Shown here one piece after another: positions 1 through 8,612 of a DNA stretch of 23,467 bases. A program made the translations under genes and the position numbers. The notes beneath the pieces are model-generated. The model was not told the DNA's origin and made no database searches. It saw only the letters and a list, made by a program, of their open reading frames with translations. Source of the DNA: Siphonobacter sp048595215 (lineage in GTDB: Bacteria > Bacteroidota > Bacteroidia > Cytophagales > Spirosomataceae); the NCBI RefSeq assembly GCF_048595215.1, contig NZ_JBMDWJ010000146.1, forward strand, positions 1-23,467, given 5' to 3'. Every line of letters starts with the position of its first letter. The stretch's first letter is position 1.

Positions 1-1298
1 TAGGTAGATTCATACGCCATTTTCGGGTAATAAAACTGCTGCGTGCGTTTCCGGAACTGATCCACATCGCGGCTAAAGGCGTTAAACTGAAACCAGTGCG
101 TTCCCGACAAAGCGGAAAGCTCTTCCTGCATCATTAGGGCCGGACTAAGCAGTTGAAAAGCCTGGATGGCCGCCTGCTGTTTTTCGATTTGTCCGTACAA
201 TTTCTGCTCCGCTACCTCCGCCGCTGCATCTTTAATTTCCTGACTTTTGTAGACGATTACGCCATACCCATAGACCATACCCGGCGTGACGATCGAAGCC
301 TGCCGAATCAGGGTCCGGGGGCTACTGAAGACTTCTTTGGTTAACAGTTGTCCGTCTTTCTCAAAGTATTTGTTCACGGCTTTGCGTTCCTCATTGGTCT
401 GCGAAATCCGGCTGGGAATAGGATATGCCTGACTCAGACCAATCTGTAAGAGATTAGGAATCAGGATACCCGTAAACAGCCAGAGGAAAATCAAGACCAT
501 CGCATTTACAGTCGAGGACAACGAGAAACTGTTCACCAGAAAAGAAAGAACAAACCAGAACGCAAAGTACAACGAAACCAGAGCGAAGGTCCACCACCAG
601 TTCGAAGTAGCTAAAAAGCTGCTGCCCAGCAGAGCCACCATGATGGGAATCACCAGCAACCAGAACAGACCCGTAAAGAGCACGTAACGAGTACTAACCC
701 GTAGCTGAATCAAGCGGGCAATGGATTGATTACTGGTTTTGAGCAGTACCCAGGTTCCCTGTTCCTTTTCACTTGACAGCACATTGTACGTAAAAACGAT
801 AATCAGCAAGGGAAACAGGTAGATGACCACAAAGGCAAAATCGAAGTTACCAATGAACTGGAGCAGACTATTATCAATTTCCCCTTCGTACGTCAGGTAC
901 TGTTTCTTGTTGATGTACACCTTGTAATAAAAGGGCTGAATATCACTTTGCCCCACGTTAAGAGCTTGTAAAACAAAGGGTTGCTTGACCGCAAACTTGG
1001 GCCCTTCGTTACGGGCGGTGTTATAGGCAAAGGTCGGATCATCCCAGATAAAGCCGGGGTGAACCATGTGGTTCGCTTCAATCCGGCGGATACGGGTTTT
1101 GAGGCTATCGAGCATTTCGGCTTCGTGAACCTGAATTTTGCCGATGGTCTGCTCCTGTTTCCGGTACATACTGTTGCCAATCCAAAGGGCGGAAAGGAGC
1201 ATCATCAGCATAATGGCAAACAAAGCCACCAGTACTTTATTCCGGGATAATATTTTCAATTCCAGGTTCCAGATGACCCGAACGATGGATAATTTCAT
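1..1298 (-). CDS. ABC-2 type permease, DUF3526-like (3' end off window)
   Basis: This is a membrane-spanning subunit of an ABC-2 type transporter in the inner membrane. The reading frame is open from an ATG at 1298 to the left edge, giving about 432 residues without a stop. The N-terminus (MKLSIVRVIWNLELK) is followed by a first membrane helix, a long polar loop of roughly 100 residues, and then a hydrophobic region of about five helices. In between lies the motif LSSEKEQGTWVLLK, the E..GT.. signature typical of NosY/GldF-like permeases. A second polar segment follows. I chose 1298 because GGAGGT lies 7 bases upstream; an in-frame ATG at 1319 would add seven residues. The gap to the stop of the upstream permease is 27 bp, so the two are surely co-transcribed. 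Architecture and size match permeases annotated as DUF3526; the family name is from memory. The transported substrate is unknown. Confidence 0.85.
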   Translation of the reverse strand, partial: MKLSIVRVIWNLELKILSRNKVLVALFAIMLMMLLSALWIGNSMYRKQEQTIGKIQVHEAEMLDSLKTRIRRIEANHMVHPGFIWDDPTFAYNTARNEGPKFAVKQPFVLQALNVGQSDIQPFYYKVYINKKQYLTYEGEIDNSLLQFIGNFDFAFVVIYLFPLLIIVFTYNVLSSEKEQGTWVLLKTSNQSIARLIQLRVSTRYVLFTGLFWLLVIPIMVALLGSSFLATSNWWWTFALVSLYFAFWFVLSFLVNSFSLSSTVNAMVLIFLWLFTGILIPNLLQIGLSQAYPIPSRISQTNEERKAVNKYFEKDGQLLTKEVFSSPRTLIRQASIVTPGMVYGYGVIVYKSQEIKDAAAEVAEQKLYGQIEKQQAAIQAFQLLSPALMMQEELSALSGTHWFQFNAFSRDVDQFRKRTQQFYYPKMAYEST

Positions 1299-1325
1299 GC
1301 GTTTACCTCCACTAGCCATGAGAAC

Positions 1326-2723
1326 CTACACGGTCATTTTTCGATACGAGAAGAACATTAGCAGCACGGATACGAGCGTCCAGCCGAGCAAAATGGCAAT
1401 GGATGGGGCGGCCGAAGCCAGTCGCCAGCCAATCCCCGGAGCGGTATACGCAAACTGCGGGACGGTTTTCCAGAAGTCATTGCTGGCAACGGTATTTTTT
1501 TGGTAAAAATCATCCACGATTACGCCCACTTTCCGGCGGTGCAGCTCCGCTTTCTCCGCAAAATCATTGTGCGTATGCATATCCGTTGCCGTCATCCGCA
1601 TCGAAAAATCCCGAAAAGCCAGAAAGGGAGACAATACGGACGAGGTTAGCAGGACGGCATTCTGCTTTTTCTCGTTCTTCTCTACGGCCTCGTAAGCCCG
1701 ATCCATGACCTTGCCATCCGATTCTTCGAAATGTTCGATGGTAATGGGAATGTAGAAAACGGGTAAGTCTTCGAGCCGGGTTACGCCGTATTTCTTCAGA
1801 GTCTCTTTTTCCAGAATGGCCCGCCGTTCATCTTTCGTACCTTCGCCATCAACCCCGTATTCCTTGTCGTGGAAGGTCGTATTCTCAAATTCCAGCGAAG
1901 TGATGGATGGGTACAGTCGTTTGGAAATCTCGCTGGATAGCCGCGGAATCAGGAAAACACCGAGTAACCAGAAGCCGGACAGGCTTACCAGCGATAGCGA
2001 AGAATTACGCGTGAGCAGAGATACGGACACGCTGATGACGGTAATCAACAGGCAGAAGACGGCCAAACCCAGCCAGTACAGGCCATATGCCCCGAAAATC
2101 TGAGGCAGATGAGCCGAATTTTGGCCCAGACTCAACAAACCCAGCGACGCGATACCCAGGAGTACTAACAGAGCAAAAACCAGAATCAGACAGGCGAGTA
2201 ATTTACCCGTAAAAATCTGTCGCGTTGTGGCTTTCGAACTCAGAATCATTTTGATGGTCCCGTTTTCCCATTCTTTCGAAAAGATATTGTGAGCAATGAG
2301 AAAGATGAACAGCGGCAGAATGAACTGGGCGAAATAACCAACGTTGAAAAACCCGAAACTCCGGATTCCCGTGGCATCGGTCACTTCCCGAAAGCGTACC
2401 ACGCCGCGTTTATGCGGTTCGAGGTAAAAGGAATTACCGGTATAATCTTCGATACCGTTGTCGATCATGGCCAGTTCGGCCGTGGGCTTGTAGGCATAAA
2501 AGCCAAAATGGGCTCCCAAGTGCGGGTTTTTATCGCCCTGCGAGATAAACTGTTGATACGTAACTTTCTGGGATTCCCGCAGCAAGGCACTGTGGGATAC
2601 GTAATAGGAATAGCCATTGTACAAGGCTAAACCCATCAGAATCAAAACGCCGATGAGCAACCAGACGACCTTGGCAGTCCGGAAAATCTCCCGAAGTTCT
2701 TTTTGAATAACGAGTTGAATCAT
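1326..2723 (-). CDS. ABC-2 type permease, DUF3526-like
   Basis: This 465-residue integral membrane subunit is a paralogue of the permease downstream of it. It has a helix at about residues 18-37, a large loop to about residue 125 that should lie outside the membrane, then helices around 128-147, 172-198, 210-236 and 243-260, a second large polar domain (about 262-425), and a final helix before the C-terminus (VSVLLMFFSYRK). The segment EWENGTIKMILSS (151-163) after the second helix corresponds to the conserved E..GT segment of ABC-2 permeases that contacts the ATPase. The two large non-membrane domains distinguish this type from simple six-helix exporters. Two paralogous permeases next to a single ATPase imply a heterodimeric channel. 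The start is the ATG at 2723; a GATAAG/CTTATC dyad sits only a few bases upstream of it. Confidence 0.9.
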   Translation of the reverse strand: MIQLVIQKELREIFRTAKVVWLLIGVLILMGLALYNGYSYYVSHSALLRESQKVTYQQFISQGDKNPHLGAHFGFYAYKPTAELAMIDNGIEDYTGNSFYLEPHKRGVVRFREVTDATGIRSFGFFNVGYFAQFILPLFIFLIAHNIFSKEWENGTIKMILSSKATTRQIFTGKLLACLILVFALLVLLGIASLGLLSLGQNSAHLPQIFGAYGLYWLGLAVFCLLITVISVSVSLLTRNSSLSLVSLSGFWLLGVFLIPRLSSEISKRLYPSITSLEFENTTFHDKEYGVDGEGTKDERRAILEKETLKKYGVTRLEDLPVFYIPITIEHFEESDGKVMDRAYEAVEKNEKKQNAVLLTSSVLSPFLAFRDFSMRMTATDMHTHNDFAEKAELHRRKVGVIVDDFYQKNTVASNDFWKTVPQFAYTAPGIGWRLASAAPSIAILLGWTLVSVLLMFFSYRKMTV

Positions 2724-2727
2724 GCTG

Positions 2728-2811
2728 GATAAGGGCTTATCAGGTCAGGGTTGGTATGTTGTTGCTCCAAGCTGAATCTATCTTGTATACGAGGATTCAG
2801 CCGATCAGCTT
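2728..2811 (-). other. Intra-operon dyads between ATPase and permease genes
   Basis: Two inverted repeats fill this 87-bp gap. GCTGAATC (2771-2778) pairs perfectly with GATTCAGC (2794-2801) across a 15-base loop. The arm near 2769-2778 can also pair with TCAGCTT at 2805-2811, which overlaps the ATPase stop codon, so two alternative stems are possible. The second dyad, GATAAG/CTTATC (2728-2733 and 2736-2741), ends four bases before the permease ATG in the mRNA sense. No U-tract follows either stem, so a full terminator is unlikely. RNA processing or translational tuning of subunit ratio is an inference. Confidence 0.5.
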
Positions 2812-3527
2812 TACACCCGAACCTCTTTTTCTTTCACCAGATCAATGTAAATTTTAGTCAGATCGGCGTGCGATACCTCATCAGAAATCAGCTCCTGTTT
2901 GAGCCTCCCCTCGTGCATGATGCCAATGCGGTGACCGAGGTTTTTGGCCATGAGCAAGTCGTGCGTAGCCATGAGCGTACTAACGCCCTGTAAGCTGAGT
3001 TGAGTGATGATTTCGGAAAATTCATTGCTCGCGTGCGGGTCGAGTCCGGACGTGGGTTCGTCCAAAAACAGGACTTTTGCCTTTTTGACCAGAGCAATGG
3101 CAATGCCTACTTTCTGCCGCATCCCTTTGGAGTACGAAGACACCCGTTTATGGAAAGCCGAAGCCTGCAGACCCGCTACTTCCATGAAACGGCCCAACTC
3201 CTGTTTGGTATACTGAAAGCCAGAGAGTCCGCTGAAAAACTCCAGATTTTCCATCCCGGAAAGCGTTGGGTAGAGATTGACGATTTCGGGGATATACGCC
3301 ACCATATCGCGGGTGGCCTGGTTATTCACCGAAACTTCTACCCCATCGATGAACGCCTGACCGCTCGTGGCCGGAATGAAACCCAAAAACAGGTTGATCG
3401 TGGTTGACTTTCCCGCCCCGTTCGAGCCCAGCAGGCAATAGATTTCACCCGCCTGGATTTCCAGGTTTAGGTGATCCAAGGCGGTATGCGAGCCGTAGGC
3501 TTTGGTTAGGTTAATTGCTTTTAACAT
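2811..3527 (-). CDS. ABC transporter ATP-binding protein
   Basis: This 238-residue nucleotide-binding subunit powers the two permeases encoded downstream. All ABC ATPase motifs are visible: Walker A GSNGAGKST (34-42), the YIPE segment at the Q-loop position (E81 where many ABC proteins have Q, common in this exporter-like branch), the signature SYSKGMRQK (131-139), Walker B VLFLDEP (152-158), the D-loop SGLD, and the switch histidine in MATHD (H189). Length is normal for a stand-alone ATPase of the NatA/GldA/NosF type. The ATG at 3527 lies 9 bp after the stop of the TonB-dependent receptor gene, so receptor and ATPase are on one transcript. The gene ends 87 bp before the first permease. The cargo and direction of transport cannot be read from the sequence. 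Confidence 0.95.
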   Translation of the reverse strand: MLKAINLTKAYGSHTALDHLNLEIQAGEIYCLLGSNGAGKSTTINLFLGFIPATSGQAFIDGVEVSVNNQATRDMVAYIPEIVNLYPTLSGMENLEFFSGLSGFQYTKQELGRFMEVAGLQASAFHKRVSSYSKGMRQKVGIAIALVKKAKVLFLDEPTSGLDPHASNEFSEIITQLSLQGVSTLMATHDLLMAKNLGHRIGIMHEGRLKQELISDEVSHADLTKIYIDLVKEKEVRV

Positions 3528-3536
3528 GGGAAAAGA

Positions 3537-5906
3537 CTAAAGTACGTAATGAATACTCAGGCGGGCATTGAGGGGAGCCTGCGGTACCCAATAGTATAAC
3601 CCACTGCGAAACCAGGGCGTCGCAATCAGCTTTTTATTTAAAATATTATTTACTAAAAGATTAACCTTCAAGTGTTTGCGATGCCAGCCAATGCCCCCAT
3701 CCAGTCGGAAATAATCCGGATTGGAATGCGGTGTCGCCGTAGCATAACGTTCGCCGCGTCCACCCTGGTACTGATAACCCGCCGATACGGAAAACGCGGA
3801 AAGTTTCGAACCGGGCAATTGATAATTCAGCCAGGTATTCTGTACGTGTTTCACGTACATGGGTGTACGTGCTCCAATGAGCTGAGGGTTGACATCGGCT
3901 TCAATTTTGGAATCGTTGTAGGCGTAGTTGATTACGGCGTTCAGGCCCGACAGTACTTCGCCAACCACGTCGAGTTCAATTCCCTTTGAATGCGACTTAC
4001 CCACTTGCAGGCGATACAAGGCATTGTTAGGATCGGTAGCGACGATGTTGCTACGGTGAATATGGTACACTGAAAGGGTCGTATTCCAGCGGCCATCCAG
4101 CCAGTCTTTCTTCATGCCGATTTCCCGATTAATTCCTTCTAACGGACGAATGGCCTCTCCCGTAGCCAGAATACCCGCCTGCGGAATCAGCGTTTGATCA
4201 TACAGGGCGTATACCGACCAAGTAGGCTGAATGCTGTAACTCAAACCCACCCGTGGCGTAAATAGCTGATCTTTCGAGGAAGTCAGTACTGCGGATACGT
4301 TATTGTGGGTGTTTACCGAAGTAAACCGTCCACCTAGGGTCAATCGCAGCTTCTCTTTACAGAAGGTTAATTCATCCAGGGCATACACCGAGTAATAATC
4401 GATGGATTGCTTGGTATTGCCCTTGGCGAGTCCACCCGGCGTATGGTAATTGGGAATCTCGACCCCGTATTCGGGGGCATCAATAGTCAGCGGGTAATAC
4501 GTAGGCTGCGTTTTTCCGGCGGCATCCGTGTACGTATCGTAGGTTACGTAACTATCCGCCCGGAACCGCTTCTGATTCACATCCACACCCGCCAGAATCT
4601 GTTGCGTTAAGCCCGTCGTCCGGATTTTCCCGTTGATAAACGCCTGCTGCGAGTACACCTGCGTGCGGGCCAGATCGTATTTGGGATTGCGAAGCAAAAG
4701 GTTCGGATTGGCCGAATTCACGCCCGTTACCCACATATAAATCCCTTCGTAATCATTCTGCATCAGGGCTCCCCGAGCGGTTAGCGACCAGTTTTTACTG
4801 AAACCATGCGTAAAGGTTAAGAATGCCGTATGGTCGCGAACGTGGTACGGCTTCAGCGTTGGTTCGTGAATGGTGAAATTGCGGGGCAAGGTTGCATACC
4901 CTTTTGGTGACATCACAATCGGGCTAAACAATGCATAGCTGAACTGCTGGTAGTTATATTCAGCGGTTAGGGAAGTACGATCACTGATCTGGTATTTCAG
5001 CACGGGAGCTATCAACAAGCGGCGATTAAAATCGTACTTGACGAAAGATTGACTCGTCATTCCCATGACATTCAAACGGTACTGAAACTTCTTTTGGGCA
5101 TCCAGCACGCCGTCTACATCGGCAGCTAGCCGGTACAAATTCCAGCTACCCAGCATCGCCGTGGCGGAATACTGCGGCGTACCCGTGGGTTGTTTAGTTA
5201 GCACATTGAAGGTACCGGCGGGATCGCCAATGTTATTCATGAAGAGCGAAGGCCCTTTCATAAATTCGACCCGATCAATGATGGCGGCGTCTTCGGGGGC
5301 AGGTCCGCGATAAATGGGCGTCAGGTCGATTCCATTGCGAAGCGTCGAAATCTGACCGCCCCGCATGAACATGTAGGGTCCCAGATTATTGGAAACTTCC
5401 TGTCGAATCACGCCACTGACATTCCGGGTAATCCCGTCGGTCATGTTAAAACTTCCCTGATCATAAATGACCTCCGCACTGATTTCCTGGATATTCTGGG
5501 AAAGGTTAATCAAGGGTGTCTGCAGCCGCAAGGCACTCGAAACCGTGTTTAAATGATAGGGTTTGTAATATCGGGAAGTAACCGTCACTTCTTTGAGTCC
5601 CTGTGCGTTGGCCGCAACTAGGTTTATTTCAATGGGAGCCGAATTGCCCGTGAGCGAAATTCGCTGGGTTTGGTAGCCCACGTGACTCACAGTAATAGAC
5701 GTGGCCGGAGCAGTACTCTGAAGTTCAAAATAGCCTTCATCATTGGATACGGTTCCCTGCGTTGTACCCGTTAGTTGAATGCTGGCTCCTGCCAGGGGGC
5801 GTTGGGGAGACTGAGCTTCTTTAACGCGGCCTTTGATGAAATGTTGAGCTTGGGAAGAAAAGCTAAATAAACCTAGGAGGATTACTCCTACTATTCGTAA
5901 AGTCAT
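3537..5906 (-). CDS. TonB-dependent siderophore-type receptor
   Basis: This 789-residue outer-membrane beta-barrel receptor should take up a ligand, probably a ferric siderophore, using energy from TonB. A signal peptide (about 1-20, cleavage after SSQA) leads into a carboxypeptidase-regulatory-like domain (about 24-100, ending in the HVGYQTQ strand), typical of Bacteroidota receptors. A TonB-box-like stretch KEVTVTSR lies at 105-112. The plug (about 120-240) carries MRGG, RGPAPED and VEFMKGPSLFMNNIGDPAGT, a pattern seen in FpvA/FhuE-like siderophore receptors. The rest is barrel, ending in an aromatic-rich strand (LNARLSIHYVL). Length is normal. It is the first gene of an apparent operon with the ABC ATPase and two permeases. 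I found no convincing Fur box in the 249-bp upstream gap. Siderophore specificity is a family-level inference; another metallophore or cofactor is possible. Confidence 0.9.
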   Translation of the reverse strand: MTLRIVGVILLGLFSFSSQAQHFIKGRVKEAQSPQRPLAGASIQLTGTTQGTVSNDEGYFELQSTAPATSITVSHVGYQTQRISLTGNSAPIEINLVAANAQGLKEVTVTSRYYKPYHLNTVSSALRLQTPLINLSQNIQEISAEVIYDQGSFNMTDGITRNVSGVIRQEVSNNLGPYMFMRGGQISTLRNGIDLTPIYRGPAPEDAAIIDRVEFMKGPSLFMNNIGDPAGTFNVLTKQPTGTPQYSATAMLGSWNLYRLAADVDGVLDAQKKFQYRLNVMGMTSQSFVKYDFNRRLLIAPVLKYQISDRTSLTAEYNYQQFSYALFSPIVMSPKGYATLPRNFTIHEPTLKPYHVRDHTAFLTFTHGFSKNWSLTARGALMQNDYEGIYMWVTGVNSANPNLLLRNPKYDLARTQVYSQQAFINGKIRTTGLTQQILAGVDVNQKRFRADSYVTYDTYTDAAGKTQPTYYPLTIDAPEYGVEIPNYHTPGGLAKGNTKQSIDYYSVYALDELTFCKEKLRLTLGGRFTSVNTHNNVSAVLTSSKDQLFTPRVGLSYSIQPTWSVYALYDQTLIPQAGILATGEAIRPLEGINREIGMKKDWLDGRWNTTLSVYHIHRSNIVATDPNNALYRLQVGKSHSKGIELDVVGEVLSGLNAVINYAYNDSKIEADVNPQLIGARTPMYVKHVQNTWLNYQLPGSKLSAFSVSAGYQYQGGRGERYATATPHSNPDYFRLDGGIGWHRKHLKVNLLVNNILNKKLIATPWFRSGLYYWVPQAPLNARLSIHYVL

Positions 5907-5935
5907 TAATGACAGAATCGAGATAAAATCGAATA

Positions 5936-5978
5936 ATTCATACCGTTCTTGTGGAAATCAAGGTATAAAATTATGAAT
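5936..5978. other. Small dyad upstream of the receptor gene
   Basis: ATTCATA (5936-5942) and TATGAAT (5972-5978) form a 7-bp inverted repeat 30-72 bases before the receptor start codon. A second short pairing, ATACC/GGTAT (5940-5944 and 5962-5966), overlaps it. This could be an operator or a leader-RNA structure. The repeat is short and AT-rich, so chance is a real possibility. Confidence 0.25.
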
Positions 5979-6085
5979 CAAATCGGAGTACTTCTTCATT
6001 TATGCGACTAAGAGCCTATTTTTTAATCTAAATTGAATAAATACTTATATCCGCTATAACCAGTCGATGGCTATTTATTCATTGC

Positions 6086-6157
6086 AAAAGAGAAGGTACT
6101 ACCGAGCAAAATTCCTGCTGTTAGCGTAATTGTTTTTAGTAGCGTTCCTTCTCTTTT
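6086..6157 (-). terminator. Imperfect inverted repeat at the 3' end of the kinase gene
   Basis: AAAAGAGAAGGTACTAC (6086-6102) matches the reverse complement of 6139-6157, with 11 perfect bases at the outer end (AAAAGAGAAGG/CCTTCTCTTTT), then a small mismatched bulge, then GTAG/CTAC. The right arm overlaps the TAA stop of the histidine kinase gene. The position suits a transcription end signal for that gene, but the 36-base loop and weak T-tract make it an atypical intrinsic terminator. Confidence 0.4.
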
Positions 6158-8612
6158 ACTTTTGAACGGGTAGATAAAGCTCAAAAGTAGCTCCCTGCTC
6201 GGGTTCACCGTGAGCCTGAATAAACCCTTCGTGATTCATCGCAACTTTTTGACAGATCGCCAGTCCCACGCCCGTCCCCTCAAACTCACTTTTGCCGTGC
6301 AAGCGTTGAAATACCCCGAAGATCCGGTCCACGTATTGTTCCTCAAAACCAATTCCATTATCCTGAATACGGATTCGGTGGTAACTCGCGTGTACGGGAG
6401 TCCAGCCCGGAATCGAAGGTATATCCCCGGATTCCAGTAACTGGTAGGTTAGCTGGATCGAAGGAAGGGTCGTATTGCCCTGAATATCCTTACTACTAAA
6501 CTTAATCGCATTGGAGAGCAGATTTTGAAAGAGCTGCTCTAACTGCCGGGCATCGCCTCGGAACGGAGGTAGCTGAGCTACGCTAATGTCAGCACCGGTT
6601 TCTTCAATGGCTACCGACAAATTATCGATGGCCTGAGTTACCACCTCTGCCAGCATCACTTGCTGGGTCTCCGCTTTTCCGTTCGAGATTTTCGAAAAGG
6701 TAAGTAAATCGCTAATGAGCAGGCCCATGCGATGAGCCGATTCCTTGATCCGAACCAACAATCGACTGTCTTCCGCCAACGTATGCTCATGACGTTTCAC
6801 CAAAATATCGATGAATTGTTGAATCTTACGCAGGGGGGCTTGTAAATCGTGACTGGCAATGTAAGCAAACTGCTCCAGGCTGCTGTTCGACCGAAGCAGT
6901 TGGTCATTGACCTGATGCAACTGCTCATTGATATTGGCCAGCTCTTCATTGGAGGCAAAAAGTTCTTCGTTGGTCGACTCTAATTCCTCCGTCCGCTCCT
7001 GTACTAATAATTCCAGGGCGGCTTGGGTTTGACGTTGCAGCGTAACGTCCTGGGAACTTCCCGTAAGCCCGCATACTATACCCTGCTCATCCCGGGTTAA
7101 CTTTCCTTGGGCGTGTAGAATTCGTTTTTGACCCGTCTTCAGGCAATTCATGGAAAATTCAGCTTCGTACCGATCCTCATTCATCGGTTGACGAGCCGTA
7201 TCCACCGCCGCTCTAACAATCAGCCTATTTTGGGAATCCATTACTTCATAAGCCCGCTCGATCGTCAAAGGCTCCTCTCTTTCGAATCCGCACCAATCGC
7301 GTAAACGATCGGAATACGTCACCACCCCCGTATTAAAATCAATCTCCCAGGCGGCTAGTTCGGCCAGTTCAATGGTTTCCTGTAATTTCGCCTGGGTTTC
7401 CTGAAGTTGTTGTTGGATGCGTATGCTTTCCGTGACGTCAATGGCAATATCCAGAATGGCGTATACCTCTCCCTTCTCGTTAAACAAGGGCGTATAGGTA
7501 ATATTGTAGAAGTTGTAGGTCATCACGCCATGCTGAACAATGTTCACTTGGGAGCCGTCACTTTGGAACATTTTTCCCGAGGTGTACACATCATCCAGAA
7601 TTTGCAAAAAGGGTTGATTTTCCAATTCCGGCATTACTTCCCGCAGCGGCTTACCCTCAATATCTGGCCCTTTTCCTACAATATCAATAAAGGCTTGGTT
7701 GGGCATCTCGACGATCAAGTCGCGACCCACAAATAGTCCCATAGCTGCTGGAGCAGTCGCGATGATCGCTTTGAGCTGGGCTTCGCTGGCTTCGATTCTT
7801 TTTCGGGAAAGTACCTGTTGCGTTACATCAGTGGCAATCACCAGAATGCCCGTAATTTCGGTCTGATTAGGAGGCCGCTGGGGCTGGTAGGTTAGATCGA
7901 CATAGATCGTTTCTAAAAGTTGATTTCGAACCAGTGTAGCCGCTACTTCTTTCGCAATAAAGGGTATACCCGTATCCAGCACGCCTTGGAGTAAGTCATC
8001 AAAGCCTTGCCCCGCCAGTTCTGGCAAAGCGGTTAACAATGATTTACCCACCAATTGGTCGGGCGTTCGGCCTACTAATTCTCCGTAAAAAGCATTCGCT
8101 CGCTGAAAGGTTAGTTCCTGTCGATCAATCACGGCAATTCCTACCGGCGAGGCTTCGAACGAGTCGAGCATTTGCTGCTGAGCGGCCTGCTGATTTTGCA
8201 GACTTTCCATGTCGCGGGTTACATCCTGAGCAACGCCGCCAAAACGGTATACAGATCCCTGTTCATCAAAGTAGGCTTTTCCGTAAAAGCGAACCCACCG
8301 TAATTTGCCATCATCGGCTCCAATGGTACGATAGGTCACATCGTAATTACCGCCTGAAGGTATTTGAAAAGCTTCCTGAACTGTCCTATCCACACGAACC
8401 ACATCATCGGGATGGATATAGGCCATTGCTTTTTCATAAGGAAGAGTATTCTCCTTAGCTAAGCCATACAGCTCCCGGCAACGATCATCCCAGAGTACCT
8501 GTCTGGAAATAGGATCTAACTCCCAAACGCCCAAACCCGCCGAGGTTAAGGCAAAATCGATATCTAAACGCTCTCGAAGCGACCCTGCATGGGGGAATTT
8601 CTCTCCTGGCAT
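6156..8612 (-). CDS. Soluble multi-PAS sensor histidine kinase
   Basis: This is a cytoplasmic sensor kinase of about 818 residues. No membrane helix or signal peptide is visible, so the signal is intracellular. Four PAS modules follow one another (about 16-133, 148-266, 276-394 and 408-524); the first resembles the PAS_3 type with a C-terminal PAC segment (YRFGGVAQDVT). A coiled-coil linker rich in EEL/NEEL repeats (about 526-581) leads to the HisKA domain, with phospho-acceptor His588 in YIASHDLQAPLRK. The ATPase domain has the N-box FQNLLSNAIKFS (about 695-706), the G1 box DNGIGF (about 751) and the G2 box GTGVGLAI (about 779). There is no receiver domain and no response regulator gene nearby, so its partner is elsewhere. 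The longest open frame begins at a TTG at 8624. I prefer the ATG at 8612 because a -7-like box covers 8622-8629. Target genes are unknown; control of the adjacent receptor operon is a guess. Confidence 0.9.
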   Translation of the reverse strand: MPGEKFPHAGSLRERLDIDFALTSAGLGVWELDPISRQVLWDDRCRELYGLAKENTLPYEKAMAYIHPDDVVRVDRTVQEAFQIPSGGNYDVTYRTIGADDGKLRWVRFYGKAYFDEQGSVYRFGGVAQDVTRDMESLQNQQAAQQQMLDSFEASPVGIAVIDRQELTFQRANAFYGELVGRTPDQLVGKSLLTALPELAGQGFDDLLQGVLDTGIPFIAKEVAATLVRNQLLETIYVDLTYQPQRPPNQTEITGILVIATDVTQQVLSRKRIEASEAQLKAIIATAPAAMGLFVGRDLIVEMPNQAFIDIVGKGPDIEGKPLREVMPELENQPFLQILDDVYTSGKMFQSDGSQVNIVQHGVMTYNFYNITYTPLFNEKGEVYAILDIAIDVTESIRIQQQLQETQAKLQETIELAELAAWEIDFNTGVVTYSDRLRDWCGFEREEPLTIERAYEVMDSQNRLIVRAAVDTARQPMNEDRYEAEFSMNCLKTGQKRILHAQGKLTRDEQGIVCGLTGSSQDVTLQRQTQAALELLVQERTEELESTNEELFASNEELANINEQLHQVNDQLLRSNSSLEQFAYIASHDLQAPLRKIQQFIDILVKRHEHTLAEDSRLLVRIKESAHRMGLLISDLLTFSKISNGKAETQQVMLAEVVTQAIDNLSVAIEETGADISVAQLPPFRGDARQLEQLFQNLLSNAIKFSSKDIQGNTTLPSIQLTYQLLESGDIPSIPGWTPVHASYHRIRIQDNGIGFEEQYVDRIFGVFQRLHGKSEFEGTGVGLAICQKVAMNHEGFIQAHGEPEQGATFELYLPVQK

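Noticed and set aside
6071..6146. Minus-strand peptide resembling a signal sequence (KTITLTAGILLGSTFSFA) just after the kinase stop
   Set aside because: There is no in-frame start codon and a stop follows four residues later, so it is probably chance translation of the inverted-repeat loop.
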